A DNA stretch of 64,000 nucleotides from Thermoanaerobaculia bacterium (GCA_022822365.1 JAJEBV010000019.1:30499-94498), one strand, 5' to 3'; numbered from the stretch's first letter, positions 1 to 9,734 are shown. Made by a program: numbers and translations. Notes: generated from the sequence alone by a model not told the origin.

Positions 1-864
1 GGCCTCTCCGACACCTACACGCGCGAGCCCTTCCCGGATCTGGGCAAGGAGCCGGGCACGTTCCACTTCTACGCTGACCGTCACCAGCCGCCACCCGCCA
101 TCCTGCTCGGCAAGCGCTACGACCAGCCAGGGATCGCTCAGGGCGAGTCGATGCTCCGTGACCTCGCTCACCATCCCTCGACCGCCCGCTTCCTCGCCAC
201 CAAGCTCGCCCGGCACTTCGTAGCCGACGAGCCGCCCGAGGCACTGGTCGAAAGGCTGGCGAAGGTCTACCTCCAGACCGGCACCGACCTGAGTGCGATG
301 AGCCGCGCCCTGGTCGAGAGTCCGGAAGCCTGGCAGCCGGAGCTCAGCAAGCTGCGGCAGCCGGAGGACTACGTCATCGCCGTCTCGCGGGCGCTCGGTC
401 GACCCGTCGCCGGCGACCGTGTCGGTTCGCCGGTGGCCGAGATGGACCTGATGAACTACGACTGGCGGCAGCGCCGCTATGCGCTGGCCTACGACCGTCG
501 CCAGATCGACCCCGGCCCGGAGCGGGTCCGGCAGATGCCCGAGTCGATGCAGCGAGGCTTCGAGGTGGTCCGGCTCTACAACGTGATCGCCGACATGGGA
601 CAGCCGCCGATGAAGGCCCCCGGCCCGCAGGGCTGGTACGACCGCTGGAGCGACTGGTCGAGCGCCGACTCGATCATGAAGCGGATCGAGTACGGCGTCC
701 GCATGGCCGAACTCGCCTCCTCGAGCTTCGAGCCGCGGGCCTTTCTCCGGAGCACCCTCGGCGAACTCGCCGACGAGCATCTGCGACAGGCCGTATCACG
801 CGCCGCGACGCCGGCCCAGGGTCTGGCGCTGACCTTGACCAGCCCACACTTCAACCGCCGCTGA
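1..864 (+). CDS. DUF1800 domain protein, C-terminal part
   Basis: The frame is open from base 1 and ends at 864, so 287 residues are visible and the N-terminus lies outside the window. Stretches such as GIAQGESMLRDLAHHPSTAR and FLATKLARHFVADEPP are typical of DUF1800 proteins, a secreted or periplasmic family of unknown biochemistry. DUF1800 genes are commonly followed by a DUF1501 gene, and one starts 20 bp downstream here, so the two are probably co-transcribed. The family call is secure; the function is unknown. An internal Met at 151 is not the start, because the conserved family sequence continues upstream of it. Confidence 0.88.
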   Translation, partial: GLSDTYTREPFPDLGKEPGTFHFYADRHQPPPAILLGKRYDQPGIAQGESMLRDLAHHPSTARFLATKLARHFVADEPPEALVERLAKVYLQTGTDLSAMSRALVESPEAWQPELSKLRQPEDYVIAVSRALGRPVAGDRVGSPVAEMDLMNYDWRQRRYALAYDRRQIDPGPERVRQMPESMQRGFEVVRLYNVIADMGQPPMKAPGPQGWYDRWSDWSSADSIMKRIEYGVRMAELASSSFEPRAFLRSTLGELADEHLRQAVSRAATPAQGLALTLTSPHFNRR

Positions 865-884
865 GAGGACAAGGACGCGACGCC

Positions 885-2135
885 ATGACACTCACGAGAC
901 GCGAAGCGATCGGTCGCATCTGCTGCACGGCCGCCCTGGCGACCCTCACCCCGAAGCTGGCATTCGCGCGCGCCGACACGGACCGCCGCTTCGTCTTCGT
1001 CTTCCTGCGCGGCGGAATGGACGGCCTCTCGGCGGTGCCGCCCTACGGCGAGTCTCGTCTGTTCGACCTCCGCGGCGAAATCGCGGATGCACCGCCCAAA
1101 ACCGGCGGCCCCCACCAGATGCTCAAGCTGGACGGACTGTTCGCCCTGAATCCCCAGCTTGCCCGGCTGCACGCTCTCTACGAACAGGGCGAGTTGCTGG
1201 TCGTGCATGCCGCGGCGTCGCCCTACCGGGAGCGTTCCCACTTCGACGCCCAGGACGTGATGGAGAACGGCGCCGCTTCCAAGCTGGTCAAGACCGGCTG
1301 GCTGAATCGCGCAATCGGTGCGCTGCCGGGCGCCTTCTCCACCGGACGCCAGGACGTGGCCCTCGGCATCGGCGCCGCCCTGCCGCTGGTTCTTCGCGGC
1401 GATCAGGCAGTCGGGAGCTGGTCGCCGGCCAGCCTGCCTCCGGTCGACGAGGACACCCTGGCCAGGATCGGCGACCTCTACGCCCGGGACGAGAACCTGG
1501 GGGAGATCTTCGCCAAGGCCCGGTCGGCCGCCGCGATGGCGGGCGGCATGGATCAGGACGACATGATGGGTGGCCAGGGCGCAGGCAACGCCCTCTTCTT
1601 CACGCAGATGACGAAGGTCGCCGCGCAGTTCCTCAAGGCGGAGGACGGGCCGCGGATCGCCACGCTCGACTACGGCAACTGGGACTCCCACGCCGCCCAG
1701 AACGAACGGGTGGACGGCGGCGCCGAGCGGTTCATCGGCCGTTTCCCCGAGCTCTACCGGGGCCTCGACCGCGGCATCGCGATCCTGCGCGAAGAGCTGG
1801 GCGAGGAGGTCTGGTCGAAGACGGTCGTGCTCGCGGTCACCGAGTTCGGGCGAACGGTCCGGGTCAACGGCACTCTCGGAACCGACCACGGCACGGCCGG
1901 CGCCATGTTCCTGGTCGGTGGCGCCGTAGCCGGCGGACGCGTGGTCACCGACTGGCCCGGCCTTGCCCGGAAGGACCTCTACGAGAGCCGCGACCTCCGG
2001 CCGACGCTCGACACCAGACGAGTCTTCAAGGGAGTGCTCCGGGAACACCTCTCGGTCGCGGAGGCCGACCTCGAGGAGAGGATCTTCACGGACTCGAGGA
2101 AGCAGACGCCGCTTGAGGGCCTGGTGCGCGCGTGA
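885..2135 (+). CDS. DUF1501 domain protein, Tat-type signal
   Basis: This 416-residue protein starts with a twin-arginine-like signal (TRREAIGRICCTAALATL, about residues 4-21). The DUF1501 body begins with FVFVFLRGGMDGLSAVPPYG near residue 32 and includes the conserved VLAVTEFGRTVRVNGTLGTD stretch and the DHGTAGAMF motif. The family resembles the alkaline phosphatase/sulfatase fold but has no established reaction. It sits 20 bp behind the DUF1800 gene, the usual pairing, and is probably exported and made with it. It converges on the minus-strand DUF1080 gene, whose stop is about 37 bp away. The family call is firm; the substrate is unknown. Confidence 0.9.
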   Translation: MTLTRREAIGRICCTAALATLTPKLAFARADTDRRFVFVFLRGGMDGLSAVPPYGESRLFDLRGEIADAPPKTGGPHQMLKLDGLFALNPQLARLHALYEQGELLVVHAAASPYRERSHFDAQDVMENGAASKLVKTGWLNRAIGALPGAFSTGRQDVALGIGAALPLVLRGDQAVGSWSPASLPPVDEDTLARIGDLYARDENLGEIFAKARSAAAMAGGMDQDDMMGGQGAGNALFFTQMTKVAAQFLKAEDGPRIATLDYGNWDSHAAQNERVDGGAERFIGRFPELYRGLDRGIAILREELGEEVWSKTVVLAVTEFGRTVRVNGTLGTDHGTAGAMFLVGGAVAGGRVVTDWPGLARKDLYESRDLRPTLDTRRVFKGVLREHLSVAEADLEERIFTDSRKQTPLEGLVRA

Positions 2136-2172
2136 CCGGTCGCCGGCACGAGTGGGCGCAGAGGTTCCGTGG

Positions 2173-2904
2173 CTACTTCTTCGAGGCTGTCTTCTTCAGC
2201 CGAAGGTCCTTGAACTCGACGCGCATGCCCGCATCGTGGATCTGCAGGCCGATCGCGCCGCTGTCGAAACGTTCTTCCTTCGCGTTGTCGGTGAACTCGG
2301 AGGCGAGCTTTCCGTTGATGAAGAACTGGTAGTGCCGCTCCCTGGCGACGACGCGGACCCGGTTCCAGCCCTGGCGGTTGATGTCGCTTTCCGTCACCGG
2401 ATCCTCGATCTCGGTGGTGTGCGTCGTTCCGTCCGGATCGATCACGAGACTCGTTCCGCGAAAGCAGGCGTACTCCTCGCGGTTGGCGAAGTGGAAGTCC
2501 CAGGCGCCGAGAACCTGCGGCCCGATTCCCAGGTGGCCGAGATCCGCGTGGTAACCCACGAACGGACGCTTGCCGCTTGAGTCCTTCACGGCGTGGATCT
2601 GGATTCCGCTGTTGCCGCGGCCCGGAAAGCGGTAGCTCGCCTCCAGCTCGAAGTCCGTCAACTCGACATCGTCGTAGACGAGGTAGACGAGGCGGTCCAC
2701 GCTGCCCCGTCCGACGATCATGCCGTCCTCGACGGACCAGTCCGAGAGGGAGTCGGCCGGCACCGCGTGCCAGCCGTCCAGCGTCTCGCCGTCGAAGATG
2801 GAGACGTATTCAGCGTCGTCCTGCTGTGCCGCCGCCACCGTCCACGCCGTGGCGGGCACGAGCGCGAGCACGGCAATGACGGAGTTCCAGGTCTTCTTCT
2901 TCAC
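2173..2904 (-). CDS. DUF1080 protein (3-keto-disaccharide hydrolase family), secreted
   Basis: The call is a 243-residue protein with GTG start at 2904, chosen because a GAGG ribosome site lies just upstream and the start gives a good signal peptide (residues 1-26, ending TVAAAQQ). The longer open frame upstream overlaps the preceding gene and is not protein-like. The body is a concanavalin-like DUF1080 domain with YVSIFDGETLDGWHAVPADS, RGNSGIQIH and a C-terminal GAIGLQIHDAG motif. DUF1080 proteins include 3-keto-glycoside hydrolases and often sit beside Planctomycete-type haem dehydrogenases, as here (20 bp downstream of one). A periplasmic role on oxidised sugars or glycosides is inferred from family and neighbour. 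Confidence 0.85.
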   Translation of the reverse strand: MKKKTWNSVIAVLALVPATAWTVAAAQQDDAEYVSIFDGETLDGWHAVPADSLSDWSVEDGMIVGRGSVDRLVYLVYDDVELTDFELEASYRFPGRGNSGIQIHAVKDSSGKRPFVGYHADLGHLGIGPQVLGAWDFHFANREEYACFRGTSLVIDPDGTTHTTEIEDPVTESDINRQGWNRVRVVARERHYQFFINGKLASEFTDNAKEERFDSGAIGLQIHDAGMRVEFKDLRLKKTASKK

Positions 2905-2924
2905 GTTTCCTCTCAGCTCCTCTG

Positions 2925-5900
2925 CTAACTCCTCGCGCCCAGGGTCGTGACGTACTTGAAGAGGTCCAGGAGCTGGGCCTGTGACAGCAACGACGTCAGG
3001 CCCGTGGGCATCGGGCTTCCCGTCACACGGACGTCCTCGATGTTCTCCGCCTTGATCGTGACCAGCTCCCCGGTGGCGAGATCCTGAATCACGAGATCGC
3101 CGGCCTCCTCGCTTTCCCTCGTCCAGCGTTTGTACCCCTGGCGGATCAGGGAATCGCGGGTCGTGATCTCCAGCGCGGTGAACCCTTCCTTGATCGCGCG
3201 ATTCGGCCATAGCGTCTCCTCGACGATCCGTTCGGCGGAGAGCGTCGTGCCGACTGCCGTCAGGCTCGGCCCGATGACGCCACCCCGGTCGCCGACCTGG
3301 TGGCAGGAGTCGCAGCCGAGGTCGACGAAGAGCACCGCGCCCCGTGCGGCATCACCCTGCTCCGCCGCAACTTCGGCGAGGCTCTTCACGAAGCCGGCGT
3401 CGTAGTCCAGCTCGAGCGCGGCCGCTCCACTCGCCGTACTGAGCGCGGCCAGAAGGACGTTGTCCGAACGGCCGCTGGCGTAGAAGGAACGGAGCAGCGA
3501 CTTCGCGGCATCGCGGCCGAGTCCGGCAGACTCGATCGCCGCGGTCAGAGCCGCCACGCCTCCTTCGTGGTTGAGGAACGCGACAAGCGCCCGGGTGGCC
3601 GTGGCGCCGTCCAGCCCGGGTTCCCCGAACAGCCTGACCGCCAGTTTCGCCGCCGCCCTGGAGTCGAGGGCAACGAGCGCCTCAATCGCCGAGACGCGCA
3701 GCGTGGGGGCGTGCGGCGCCTCGGCATGTGCCGCGAGCAGCTCGCGCGCCCCCTCGGCCTCGAGGCTTGCGACGGCACCGAAAGCGGCCGTCCGCACGAA
3801 CTCGGGCAACGACTCATCCCGGGCCATCGCTAGCAGACTCTCCTGCACGTCCCTGGCCCTCCAGACCCCGGCGAGAACGGCGGCGTTGGCGCGAAGCCGG
3901 AGATTCGGGTGTCCCAGCATCTTCGCCAGACCCCAGGGGCGGGCGTACGGATCGAGGCTTCCGGAACGCGTCGCCCTGGCGGCGGCAGCCAGGATCCGTG
4001 CATGCGCGTCCGCGTCGTACTTCCCGCCGCTCACATAGCGATCCGGCATGAGGACGAACTCTTCGATCTCTTCCTTTCCGCCAACCGCCAGGAGGTTCTC
4101 GATCGCGGTCAGACGCGTGTCTTCGTCGAGGTGGTAGGACAGGGCGATCCTGCGAAGGTCCGCGATCCGTTCGCTTCCCCCGGCGCGGTTGAGGATCCCG
4201 GCGAGATGGGCCGGCTCGGCGAATTCGAGGTCGCCGCGCTCGTGCGCCGTTTCCCAGTGCGGCTTGAGGTGGTGGATCGCCTGCGAGAACACGTACTCCA
4301 TCGAGTCGTCCATGGGGCGATCGACCGCGCGCGCGACCACGGTGATCGCCTCCGGTCGGGGGATCGCGGCAGCCGCGGCAACGGCCTCCATGCGCACTTG
4401 CGCGTCGTCGTCTTCCACGCGCCTGGCGAGGAGCGCCAGCGGATCATCGAGGCGGTCGTGCCAACGGCCCACGATGCGCGAGGCGAAGGCGCGTCCGCCC
4501 GGCGCCTTCGCTTCCAGCAACTTCGCCAGGACCTCCGGGGCCGGAACCTCAATCGTCGCGTAGGCGCCGACCGCTTCGAAGAGGTGGCGCTCGTACGCCG
4601 CGTCGTCCGGGTCCAGGCGCGCGACCCACTCTCCGAGGGCCGCTGCGACTTCCTCCGTGTCCCGGCGGGTGAGTTCGCGCTTCGCCTGGTAGCGCGTCCA
4701 GCGCTCGGGCGCTTCGAGGGCGGTAACGACATCCGCCAGCGGCGCATCCAGGAGCGGCGGAGGCTTCACGAGGGGCGCCGAGGAAGAGCTGATCCGCCAG
4801 ATCCGGCCGTGCGCCTTGTCGCGTGTCGGATCGCGATACTCGTCGTCCTGGTGGCAGATGATCGGGTTGTACCAGTCGACGACGTAGACCGCGCCGTCGG
4901 GGCCGACCTTCACGTCGACCGGGCGGAAGTTCCGGTGGCTGGAATGGATGAGCGGCTCTTCCCACTTCAGGGCCGCACCTGAACCGTCGGCCGCGACGGA
5001 GAACCGCTTGACGCGGTTCGCCTGGTAGTCGCCGATCGCGAAATGCCCCCGGTACGCCGGCGGCAAGTGACGACCGTCGAGATACGCAATGCCGGCGTAT
5101 CCGCCGGGCGCTCCGATCGTGCCGAGGCGGCTCCGGTGAGTCGTCGGGATCTGGCCGAGCGAGAGATGCGTCACGCCGCCCGCGCCGTCGACGCTGTAGA
5201 TCTGACCCCATTCACTGAACGCGACGCCCCAGGGGTTGCCAGGGCCCATGAAGTCGTCCAGCAGGGGATGCATCTGCAGCAGGCGCGGACGCAGCCGGAA
5301 GAACCCGGACTGATACAGGTCGGCCGACCCCCAGGGCGTTTCGACGCGCGATTCGATCCCGTCGCCCTGCCCCATGTACAACTCGCCGCCGGGACTCCAG
5401 GTGAAGGAACTGATCGTCTGGTGGCTGTCGCCCGTTCCGAATCCACTGAGCAGAACGCGCCGCGTGTCGGATCGTCCATCGCCGTCCGTGTCCTTCAGAA
5501 ACAGCAGCTCGCCATGGTGCCCGACGTAGACGCCGCCGTCGCCAAGTTCCATGGCCGTCGGAATGCTCAACCCCTCCGCGAAGACGGTCGAGGTCTCCGC
5601 GACACCGTCGAAGTCGGCATCCTCCAGCACGATGATCTTGTCGTTCGGGACATCTCCCGGGAAGACATGCGGATACGTCGTCGAGACGGTCACGTACGCG
5701 CGGCCGGCCGTGTCCCAGCGAATCGCGATCGGGTTGGTGAGGCCGTCCGCCTCCGACGCGAAGAGATTGACCGCCATGCCGTCCGGCACGGTGAACGAAG
5801 CGAGCTCCGCCTCGATGTCCGCGTCCGGATGGCCGAAGAGTTCTTCCGGCTCGGGACGTTGATGCCCCGGATCCTCGCCGCCGTTGGCTACCGTCCAGAC

Positions 5901-6794
5901 GCGCTCTTCCGCGCTCTCGATCAGGCCGACAAGCTGCTGCCACTCCTCGCGGAAGGTGAGATAGCCATGGCTCGACTGGGTGAAGCGCCGCGTCGAGTCG
6001 TCGCCGAAGAGCAGCTTCCAGTTGGCGGGACGCCAGTAGTCGAACCACAGGCGCTGCTTCTCGGTGACCGCCGCATGAAGCGGGGCCAACCGCTCCCAGG
6101 ACGGGACCTCGAAGCCGAGCTTCTCCGCGATCGTCTCGGAGACACTCCGCAGCGACTCCTGCTTGAGATGCATGCCGTTTTGCGTCAGGCCCGGCTTCGC
6201 ATCCGAGAACAGGTCGACGAAAAGAAGGCCTCGCTCCGCGGCGATCTTCTTCGTTGCCCGGACGTATCGCGCAAGAGACCGATTGTGGCGCGAAAGGTCA
6301 GGTAGAAACTCGCTCGCCGGCCTCTCGAAGGGCGTGGGAGACACGAGCACGACCTGGTCGGCATGCTTCAGGAATCCGTCGATCAGTGCGTCGTACGCCG
6401 ACCTGAACGACTCGAGCCCTTCGGCTCCCGTCATCGATTCGGCTTTGCCGTACTGCGCGATGACCACCGTCGTGCCGACCCGTTCGAGTTGAGCGTCCCA
6501 GTCGCCGAAGCCGTCCTCGCGCCAGCGTTCCAGCGAGGAGCCCTGCCGGAAGACGGTGTCCGCTTCCCAGGAGAGATCACGGAACGTGGGCCGAGCGTCG
6601 GCGAACGCGTCCGTCAGGATCGTCTCGAGAAAGCCCGCCCGCTGCAGGTACACCATGTCGGTGCCGCCGGTGAGCACGACAACTTCGCCTTCCCCCAGGC
6701 CCAACGGAGGCGATACCTGCGTACAACCCGCGAGGAGCGCTCCCACCAGGAGCAAGGTCCGCGAGACCAGGCGGCGGACGGGTCTTCTCATCAT
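2925..6794 (-). CDS. PVC-type haem dehydrogenase lipoprotein: SGNH-like, beta-propeller, HEAT, cytochrome c
   Basis: This 1289-residue protein starts at one of two adjacent ATGs (6794 or 6791), placing a lipobox (LLAGC, Cys about 24) directly after the signal. Domains in order: a degenerate SGNH hydrolase-like domain (about 35-240); a PQQ/NHL-type propeller typical of the Planctomycete membrane-bound dehydrogenase family (about 340-690, containing YVTVSTTYPHVFP and YVVDWYNPIICH); HEAT-like repeats (about 690-1130); and a haem-binding domain with CDSCH at 1161-1165 and a possible Met ligand in GSPMPTGL. It probably oxidises a sugar or alcohol at the cell surface and passes electrons to a c-haem. 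The GDSx nucleophile position reads GGTD, so esterase activity is doubtful. The gene precedes DUF1080 and follows the P450 in the same direction. Confidence 0.87.
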   Translation of the reverse strand: MMRRPVRRLVSRTLLLVGALLAGCTQVSPPLGLGEGEVVVLTGGTDMVYLQRAGFLETILTDAFADARPTFRDLSWEADTVFRQGSSLERWREDGFGDWDAQLERVGTTVVIAQYGKAESMTGAEGLESFRSAYDALIDGFLKHADQVVLVSPTPFERPASEFLPDLSRHNRSLARYVRATKKIAAERGLLFVDLFSDAKPGLTQNGMHLKQESLRSVSETIAEKLGFEVPSWERLAPLHAAVTEKQRLWFDYWRPANWKLLFGDDSTRRFTQSSHGYLTFREEWQQLVGLIESAEERVWTVANGGEDPGHQRPEPEELFGHPDADIEAELASFTVPDGMAVNLFASEADGLTNPIAIRWDTAGRAYVTVSTTYPHVFPGDVPNDKIIVLEDADFDGVAETSTVFAEGLSIPTAMELGDGGVYVGHHGELLFLKDTDGDGRSDTRRVLLSGFGTGDSHQTISSFTWSPGGELYMGQGDGIESRVETPWGSADLYQSGFFRLRPRLLQMHPLLDDFMGPGNPWGVAFSEWGQIYSVDGAGGVTHLSLGQIPTTHRSRLGTIGAPGGYAGIAYLDGRHLPPAYRGHFAIGDYQANRVKRFSVAADGSGAALKWEEPLIHSSHRNFRPVDVKVGPDGAVYVVDWYNPIICHQDDEYRDPTRDKAHGRIWRISSSSAPLVKPPPLLDAPLADVVTALEAPERWTRYQAKRELTRRDTEEVAAALGEWVARLDPDDAAYERHLFEAVGAYATIEVPAPEVLAKLLEAKAPGGRAFASRIVGRWHDRLDDPLALLARRVEDDDAQVRMEAVAAAAAIPRPEAITVVARAVDRPMDDSMEYVFSQAIHHLKPHWETAHERGDLEFAEPAHLAGILNRAGGSERIADLRRIALSYHLDEDTRLTAIENLLAVGGKEEIEEFVLMPDRYVSGGKYDADAHARILAAAARATRSGSLDPYARPWGLAKMLGHPNLRLRANAAVLAGVWRARDVQESLLAMARDESLPEFVRTAAFGAVASLEAEGARELLAAHAEAPHAPTLRVSAIEALVALDSRAAAKLAVRLFGEPGLDGATATRALVAFLNHEGGVAALTAAIESAGLGRDAAKSLLRSFYASGRSDNVLLAALSTASGAAALELDYDAGFVKSLAEVAAEQGDAARGAVLFVDLGCDSCHQVGDRGGVIGPSLTAVGTTLSAERIVEETLWPNRAIKEGFTALEITTRDSLIRQGYKRWTRESEEAGDLVIQDLATGELVTIKAENIEDVRVTGSPMPTGLTSLLSQAQLLDLFKYVTTLGARS

Positions 6795-6855
6795 CGGTGT
6801 GACCGGCGACGCTATCAACCGGGGACGGCCCAACTACGCAGGCCGCATGCCCTGG

Positions 6856-8076
6856 TCACACCTTCTGCCGCAACACGAGGCGTCCGGGCTTGCGGAACTC
6901 GTGTCCGTATGGCGGCGACGAGGACGCTCGGTCCAGCTCGACGCGCGGCCAACGCTCCAGTAGCGCCCGCAGGGCGGACCGCGTCTCCGCGCGGGCGAGT
7001 TGGGCTCCGAGGCAGAAGTGGTTGCCCAGGCCGAAGGCCAGGTGCTTGCGGACGTTCGCCCGGCCGGGTTCGAAGCGGTCGGAACGTTCAAAGACAGCCG
7101 GGTCGCGATTGGCGCCGCCGATCATGCACTGGACGGTTTGGCCCGCGGCGATCTCCGTGCCGCCGATGCGGACGGCCGACGTCGTGTGTCGGGTGAGCGT
7201 CTGGACCGCCGGGTCGTAGCGCAGCGACTCCTCCATCACGTCTTCGATTGCGGCCAGGAAAGCGGCTTCGCCCTGATTCCGCGAGTCGAGCGTGGCGGTC
7301 AGGAGGCCGGGCTCGCTCAGCAGGTAGTGGAGGGCGTTGCCGATCATCGATTCGGTCGTCTCGATGCCGCCGAAGAGGACGATCAGCAGGTTGGCCAGCA
7401 CTTCAGACCGGGCGAGCGTTCCGCCGGGGCCGGAGAGGACTTCGAGCAGTGTTCCGTGACCCGTCTCGCCGGCTGGCCGCTGCCCGTCCAGCCTCTCCGC
7501 GAGGTACTCACGCATCGCGGCTGCCGCCTCCTGGCCGGCGCGATGGACGTCGGCGTCTCCTTCAAAGTTAGCCAGCGACCGCGCGAGGACTTCGTACCAG
7601 GCCCGAACCCGCGCCAGATCCTCCGACGGCAAACCGACGACGATGCCCATCGTCTCCAGGGCAATTGGCGCGGCATAGTCCGCCATCAGGTCGACCTCGA
7701 CCGTCCCACCCTCGGTCGCCTTTTCGCGGGCCTCGAGGAGTTCCCCGCAAAGCCGGTCGACCCGCGGCTGCCAGACATCCCGCGACGCCTTGCCGGTGAA
7801 GGGAGCGAGGCAGGCCTGCTTGTGGCGTTTCTGTTCCTCGCCCTCGACCGACAGCATCTGGCGGCCGAAGGTCGCCTGGATCAGGGACTTCGGCGAGTCG
7901 TTCGTGAACCGCGCCGGGTCGCGCAGCACGGACACCGCATCGTCGTAGCCGGCCACCACCCACATGCCCAGGTTCGGCGCCCACACCGCGGCCCCCCGGG
8001 ACCGCAGTTCCGCCAGGTGCGGGTAGGGATCGACCGCCAGGTCCTCGAGACGGAGCGCGGCGGCGACGGCGGACAT
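6856..8076 (-). CDS. Cytochrome P450
   Basis: A 406-residue soluble bacterial P450. The haem-ligand motif is FGLGNHFCLGAQLARAE with the Cys at about residue 355. The I-helix oxygen-binding motif reads GGIETTES (Glu in place of the commoner Asp, an accepted variant), and the K-helix ExxR is in EESLRYDP. It should hydroxylate or epoxidise a small organic substrate using external ferredoxin electrons. No ferredoxin or reductase gene is nearby. The start is only 6 nt past the stop of the serine hydrolase upstream, so the two form an operon. With the TonB receptor and hydrolases across the divergent promoter, the natural substrate may be an imported ester or lactone; that link is inference. Confidence 0.95.
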   Translation of the reverse strand: MSAVAAALRLEDLAVDPYPHLAELRSRGAAVWAPNLGMWVVAGYDDAVSVLRDPARFTNDSPKSLIQATFGRQMLSVEGEEQKRHKQACLAPFTGKASRDVWQPRVDRLCGELLEAREKATEGGTVEVDLMADYAAPIALETMGIVVGLPSEDLARVRAWYEVLARSLANFEGDADVHRAGQEAAAAMREYLAERLDGQRPAGETGHGTLLEVLSGPGGTLARSEVLANLLIVLFGGIETTESMIGNALHYLLSEPGLLTATLDSRNQGEAAFLAAIEDVMEESLRYDPAVQTLTRHTTSAVRIGGTEIAAGQTVQCMIGGANRDPAVFERSDRFEPGRANVRKHLAFGLGNHFCLGAQLARAETRSALRALLERWPRVELDRASSSPPYGHEFRKPGRLVLRQKV

Positions 8077-8082
8077 CCCCGA

Positions 8083-9543
8083 TCACGCGCTGCGGCGCAT
8101 GGCGAAGACACCGTTGAGATAGTGGGTCGCACGGCCGTTTCCGTCGTCGCCCCAGAAGGCCACGTCCCAGCCGCGGTTGCCCCCCATCGCGGGATCCCGA
8201 GGCAGGAACCGGTCGTCGCCCAGAGGGATGAGTTCGGACTCCAGCGCCGCGCCGCCCTCCGACCGCGCCATCAGCCGGTCGCCATCCACCGAGAACGAGA
8301 ACCGACTGCCGACGGCCTCGAACCGGCCGACGTACCGCTCGAGGTCGACCTCGACAGGCGTCACCGAGTCCGGCTTCGGCGTCTCCGGCTTGTCGATGCC
8401 GAAGACCTCAGGGAACAGGGTGTCGAAGACCGTGTCGGCCAGCGGATACCCCTGGCTCGGCACGTTGGAGATCGTCGCGGCGGCGACGCCCTGGCTCGGA
8501 CACCAGAGCAGCAGGGACGAGCCGCCCGTGTTCGTACCGCTGTGCCCGTAGATCACCTCGCCGCCCCAGCGCTTCCAGTACGGCCCGGGGCACCACTTCT
8601 GCGCAATGACCACGGCCGGCATGTCGATCTCTGGCGTGTGCATCGCCTCGACGGCCTGCTCGGACAGCACCTGCCGGCCATCGGCCGACCGTCCATCGCG
8701 CAGGAAGAGCGCGGCGAAGCGAACCAGATCGCCGGCGCTGCAGCACAGGGTCGCGCCCGCCGGCGCCATGCTGCGCGGCAGCCCCCAGAACGGCACCCGC
8801 ACGCCCTCGGGGTTGGCCGGCGTCGGCGAGTAGCCGAGCGCCACCGGGTGGTAGAGCAGGTCCTCCGGGAAGTTCGCTGAATGCCCGAGCCCGAGCGGCT
8901 CAAGGATGCGCTCGGCGAGCAGCGTCTCCCAGTTCCTGCCCATCACCCGCTGCGCCGCCAGCCCGGCGACGCAGGTGCCGGCGTTCGAGTAGCCGTAGGC
9001 CGTCCCCGGCTCGAAGATCCCGGGAATCCCGGCAAGCGAAGCGACATACTGCCCGAGGGCGTCGTCGCCGCGACCGTGGTCGGTGTACGGCCCGTTGTCG
9101 AGACCTGACGACATCGAGAGCAGTTGACGCAGCGTCATGTCGACCGGCGGCTGGTCGCTGGTCAGCGACGCGCCGTCGAGGTAGCTCCCAACGGGTTCGT
9201 CGAGGTCGAGTTCTCCCTCGTCGACGAGCGCCATGACAACGGCCGCGTTGAAGACCTTGGTCGTCGAGCCGATCTGGAAGAGCGTGTCGGGAGTGACCGC
9301 CTGCCGGCGCTCGCGGACCGCCAGACCGGTCGCGAACTCGTGGACGGCCTCGCCGTCGAACACCGCGAGCTGGGCGCCGACGATGCCGAGGCTCGCAGCC
9401 GACTCGTCGAGGAGCTGCTGGAGGTCCCGCGCATCGACCGCCACCTCCGGCGGAGCCGCGATCAGTGCAAGGCCGTGTCCCGGCGCAACCACCGGCAGCG
9501 CTGCCGCTGCCGCGCCCGCTTTCAGGAAGACACGTCGATTCAT
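8083..9543 (-). CDS. Serine hydrolase, class C beta-lactamase/esterase family, Tat-exported
   Basis: The start at 9543 follows an AGGAG ribosome site and gives a Tat-like signal (MNRRVFLKAGAAAAALPVV), yielding 486 residues. The active-site SxxK is in IGSTTKVF, the Tyr motif is GYSNAG, and the third box reads GHSGTN. Such proteins hydrolyse esters, lactones, amides or D-peptides and are usually not resistance enzymes. The gene is first in a minus-strand operon with the P450 (6 nt gap), and its promoter region contains the palindrome at 9605-9630, so it is probably regulated together with the divergent TonB receptor. The longer upstream open frame crosses that operator and is not coding. Confidence 0.9.
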   Translation of the reverse strand: MNRRVFLKAGAAAAALPVVAPGHGLALIAAPPEVAVDARDLQQLLDESAASLGIVGAQLAVFDGEAVHEFATGLAVRERRQAVTPDTLFQIGSTTKVFNAAVVMALVDEGELDLDEPVGSYLDGASLTSDQPPVDMTLRQLLSMSSGLDNGPYTDHGRGDDALGQYVASLAGIPGIFEPGTAYGYSNAGTCVAGLAAQRVMGRNWETLLAERILEPLGLGHSANFPEDLLYHPVALGYSPTPANPEGVRVPFWGLPRSMAPAGATLCCSAGDLVRFAALFLRDGRSADGRQVLSEQAVEAMHTPEIDMPAVVIAQKWCPGPYWKRWGGEVIYGHSGTNTGGSSLLLWCPSQGVAAATISNVPSQGYPLADTVFDTLFPEVFGIDKPETPKPDSVTPVEVDLERYVGRFEAVGSRFSFSVDGDRLMARSEGGAALESELIPLGDDRFLPRDPAMGGNRGWDVAFWGDDGNGRATHYLNGVFAMRRSA

Positions 9544-9604
9544 CGGAGACCCCTTCTCCTGGCAGAGGAGTTCATCGGGCCAAACCCTGCTCGGCCGCAC
9601 AATA

Positions 9605-9630
9605 CGGTCGTATACGATACGATCGTATAC
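9605..9630. promoter_or_regulatory. Operator-like palindrome between divergent serine hydrolase and TonB receptor genes
   Basis: A perfect inverted repeat with 9-nt arms and a 3-nt spacer, GTATACGAT-ACG-ATCGTATAC, spans 9610-9630. Overlapping it is a direct repeat CG(G/A)TCGTATAC at 9605-9615 and 9620-9630 (15-nt period). It lies 62 bp from the serine hydrolase start and 105 bp from the TonB receptor start. A TetR-family gene is the next gene after the receptor. Size and symmetry fit a TetR-type operator, but binding is inferred. Confidence 0.65.
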
Positions 9631-9734
9631 AGGCGCAGGCTCGACGACCACGGCCGGTCGGTTCGCACGCCCCACGGACCCTCGAGAGCCCGTCGCTCGC
9701 CACCGGCTCGAAAGACCAACCAAGGAGGTTCACC

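Noticed and set aside
576..2048. A 490-codon minus-strand frame opposite DUF1800 and DUF1501
   Set aside because: Shadow of two family-assigned genes with normal start sites.
7000..8880. A 626-codon plus-strand frame opposite the P450 and serine hydrolase
   Set aside because: It spans the junction of two real genes on the other strand and has no recognisable motifs.
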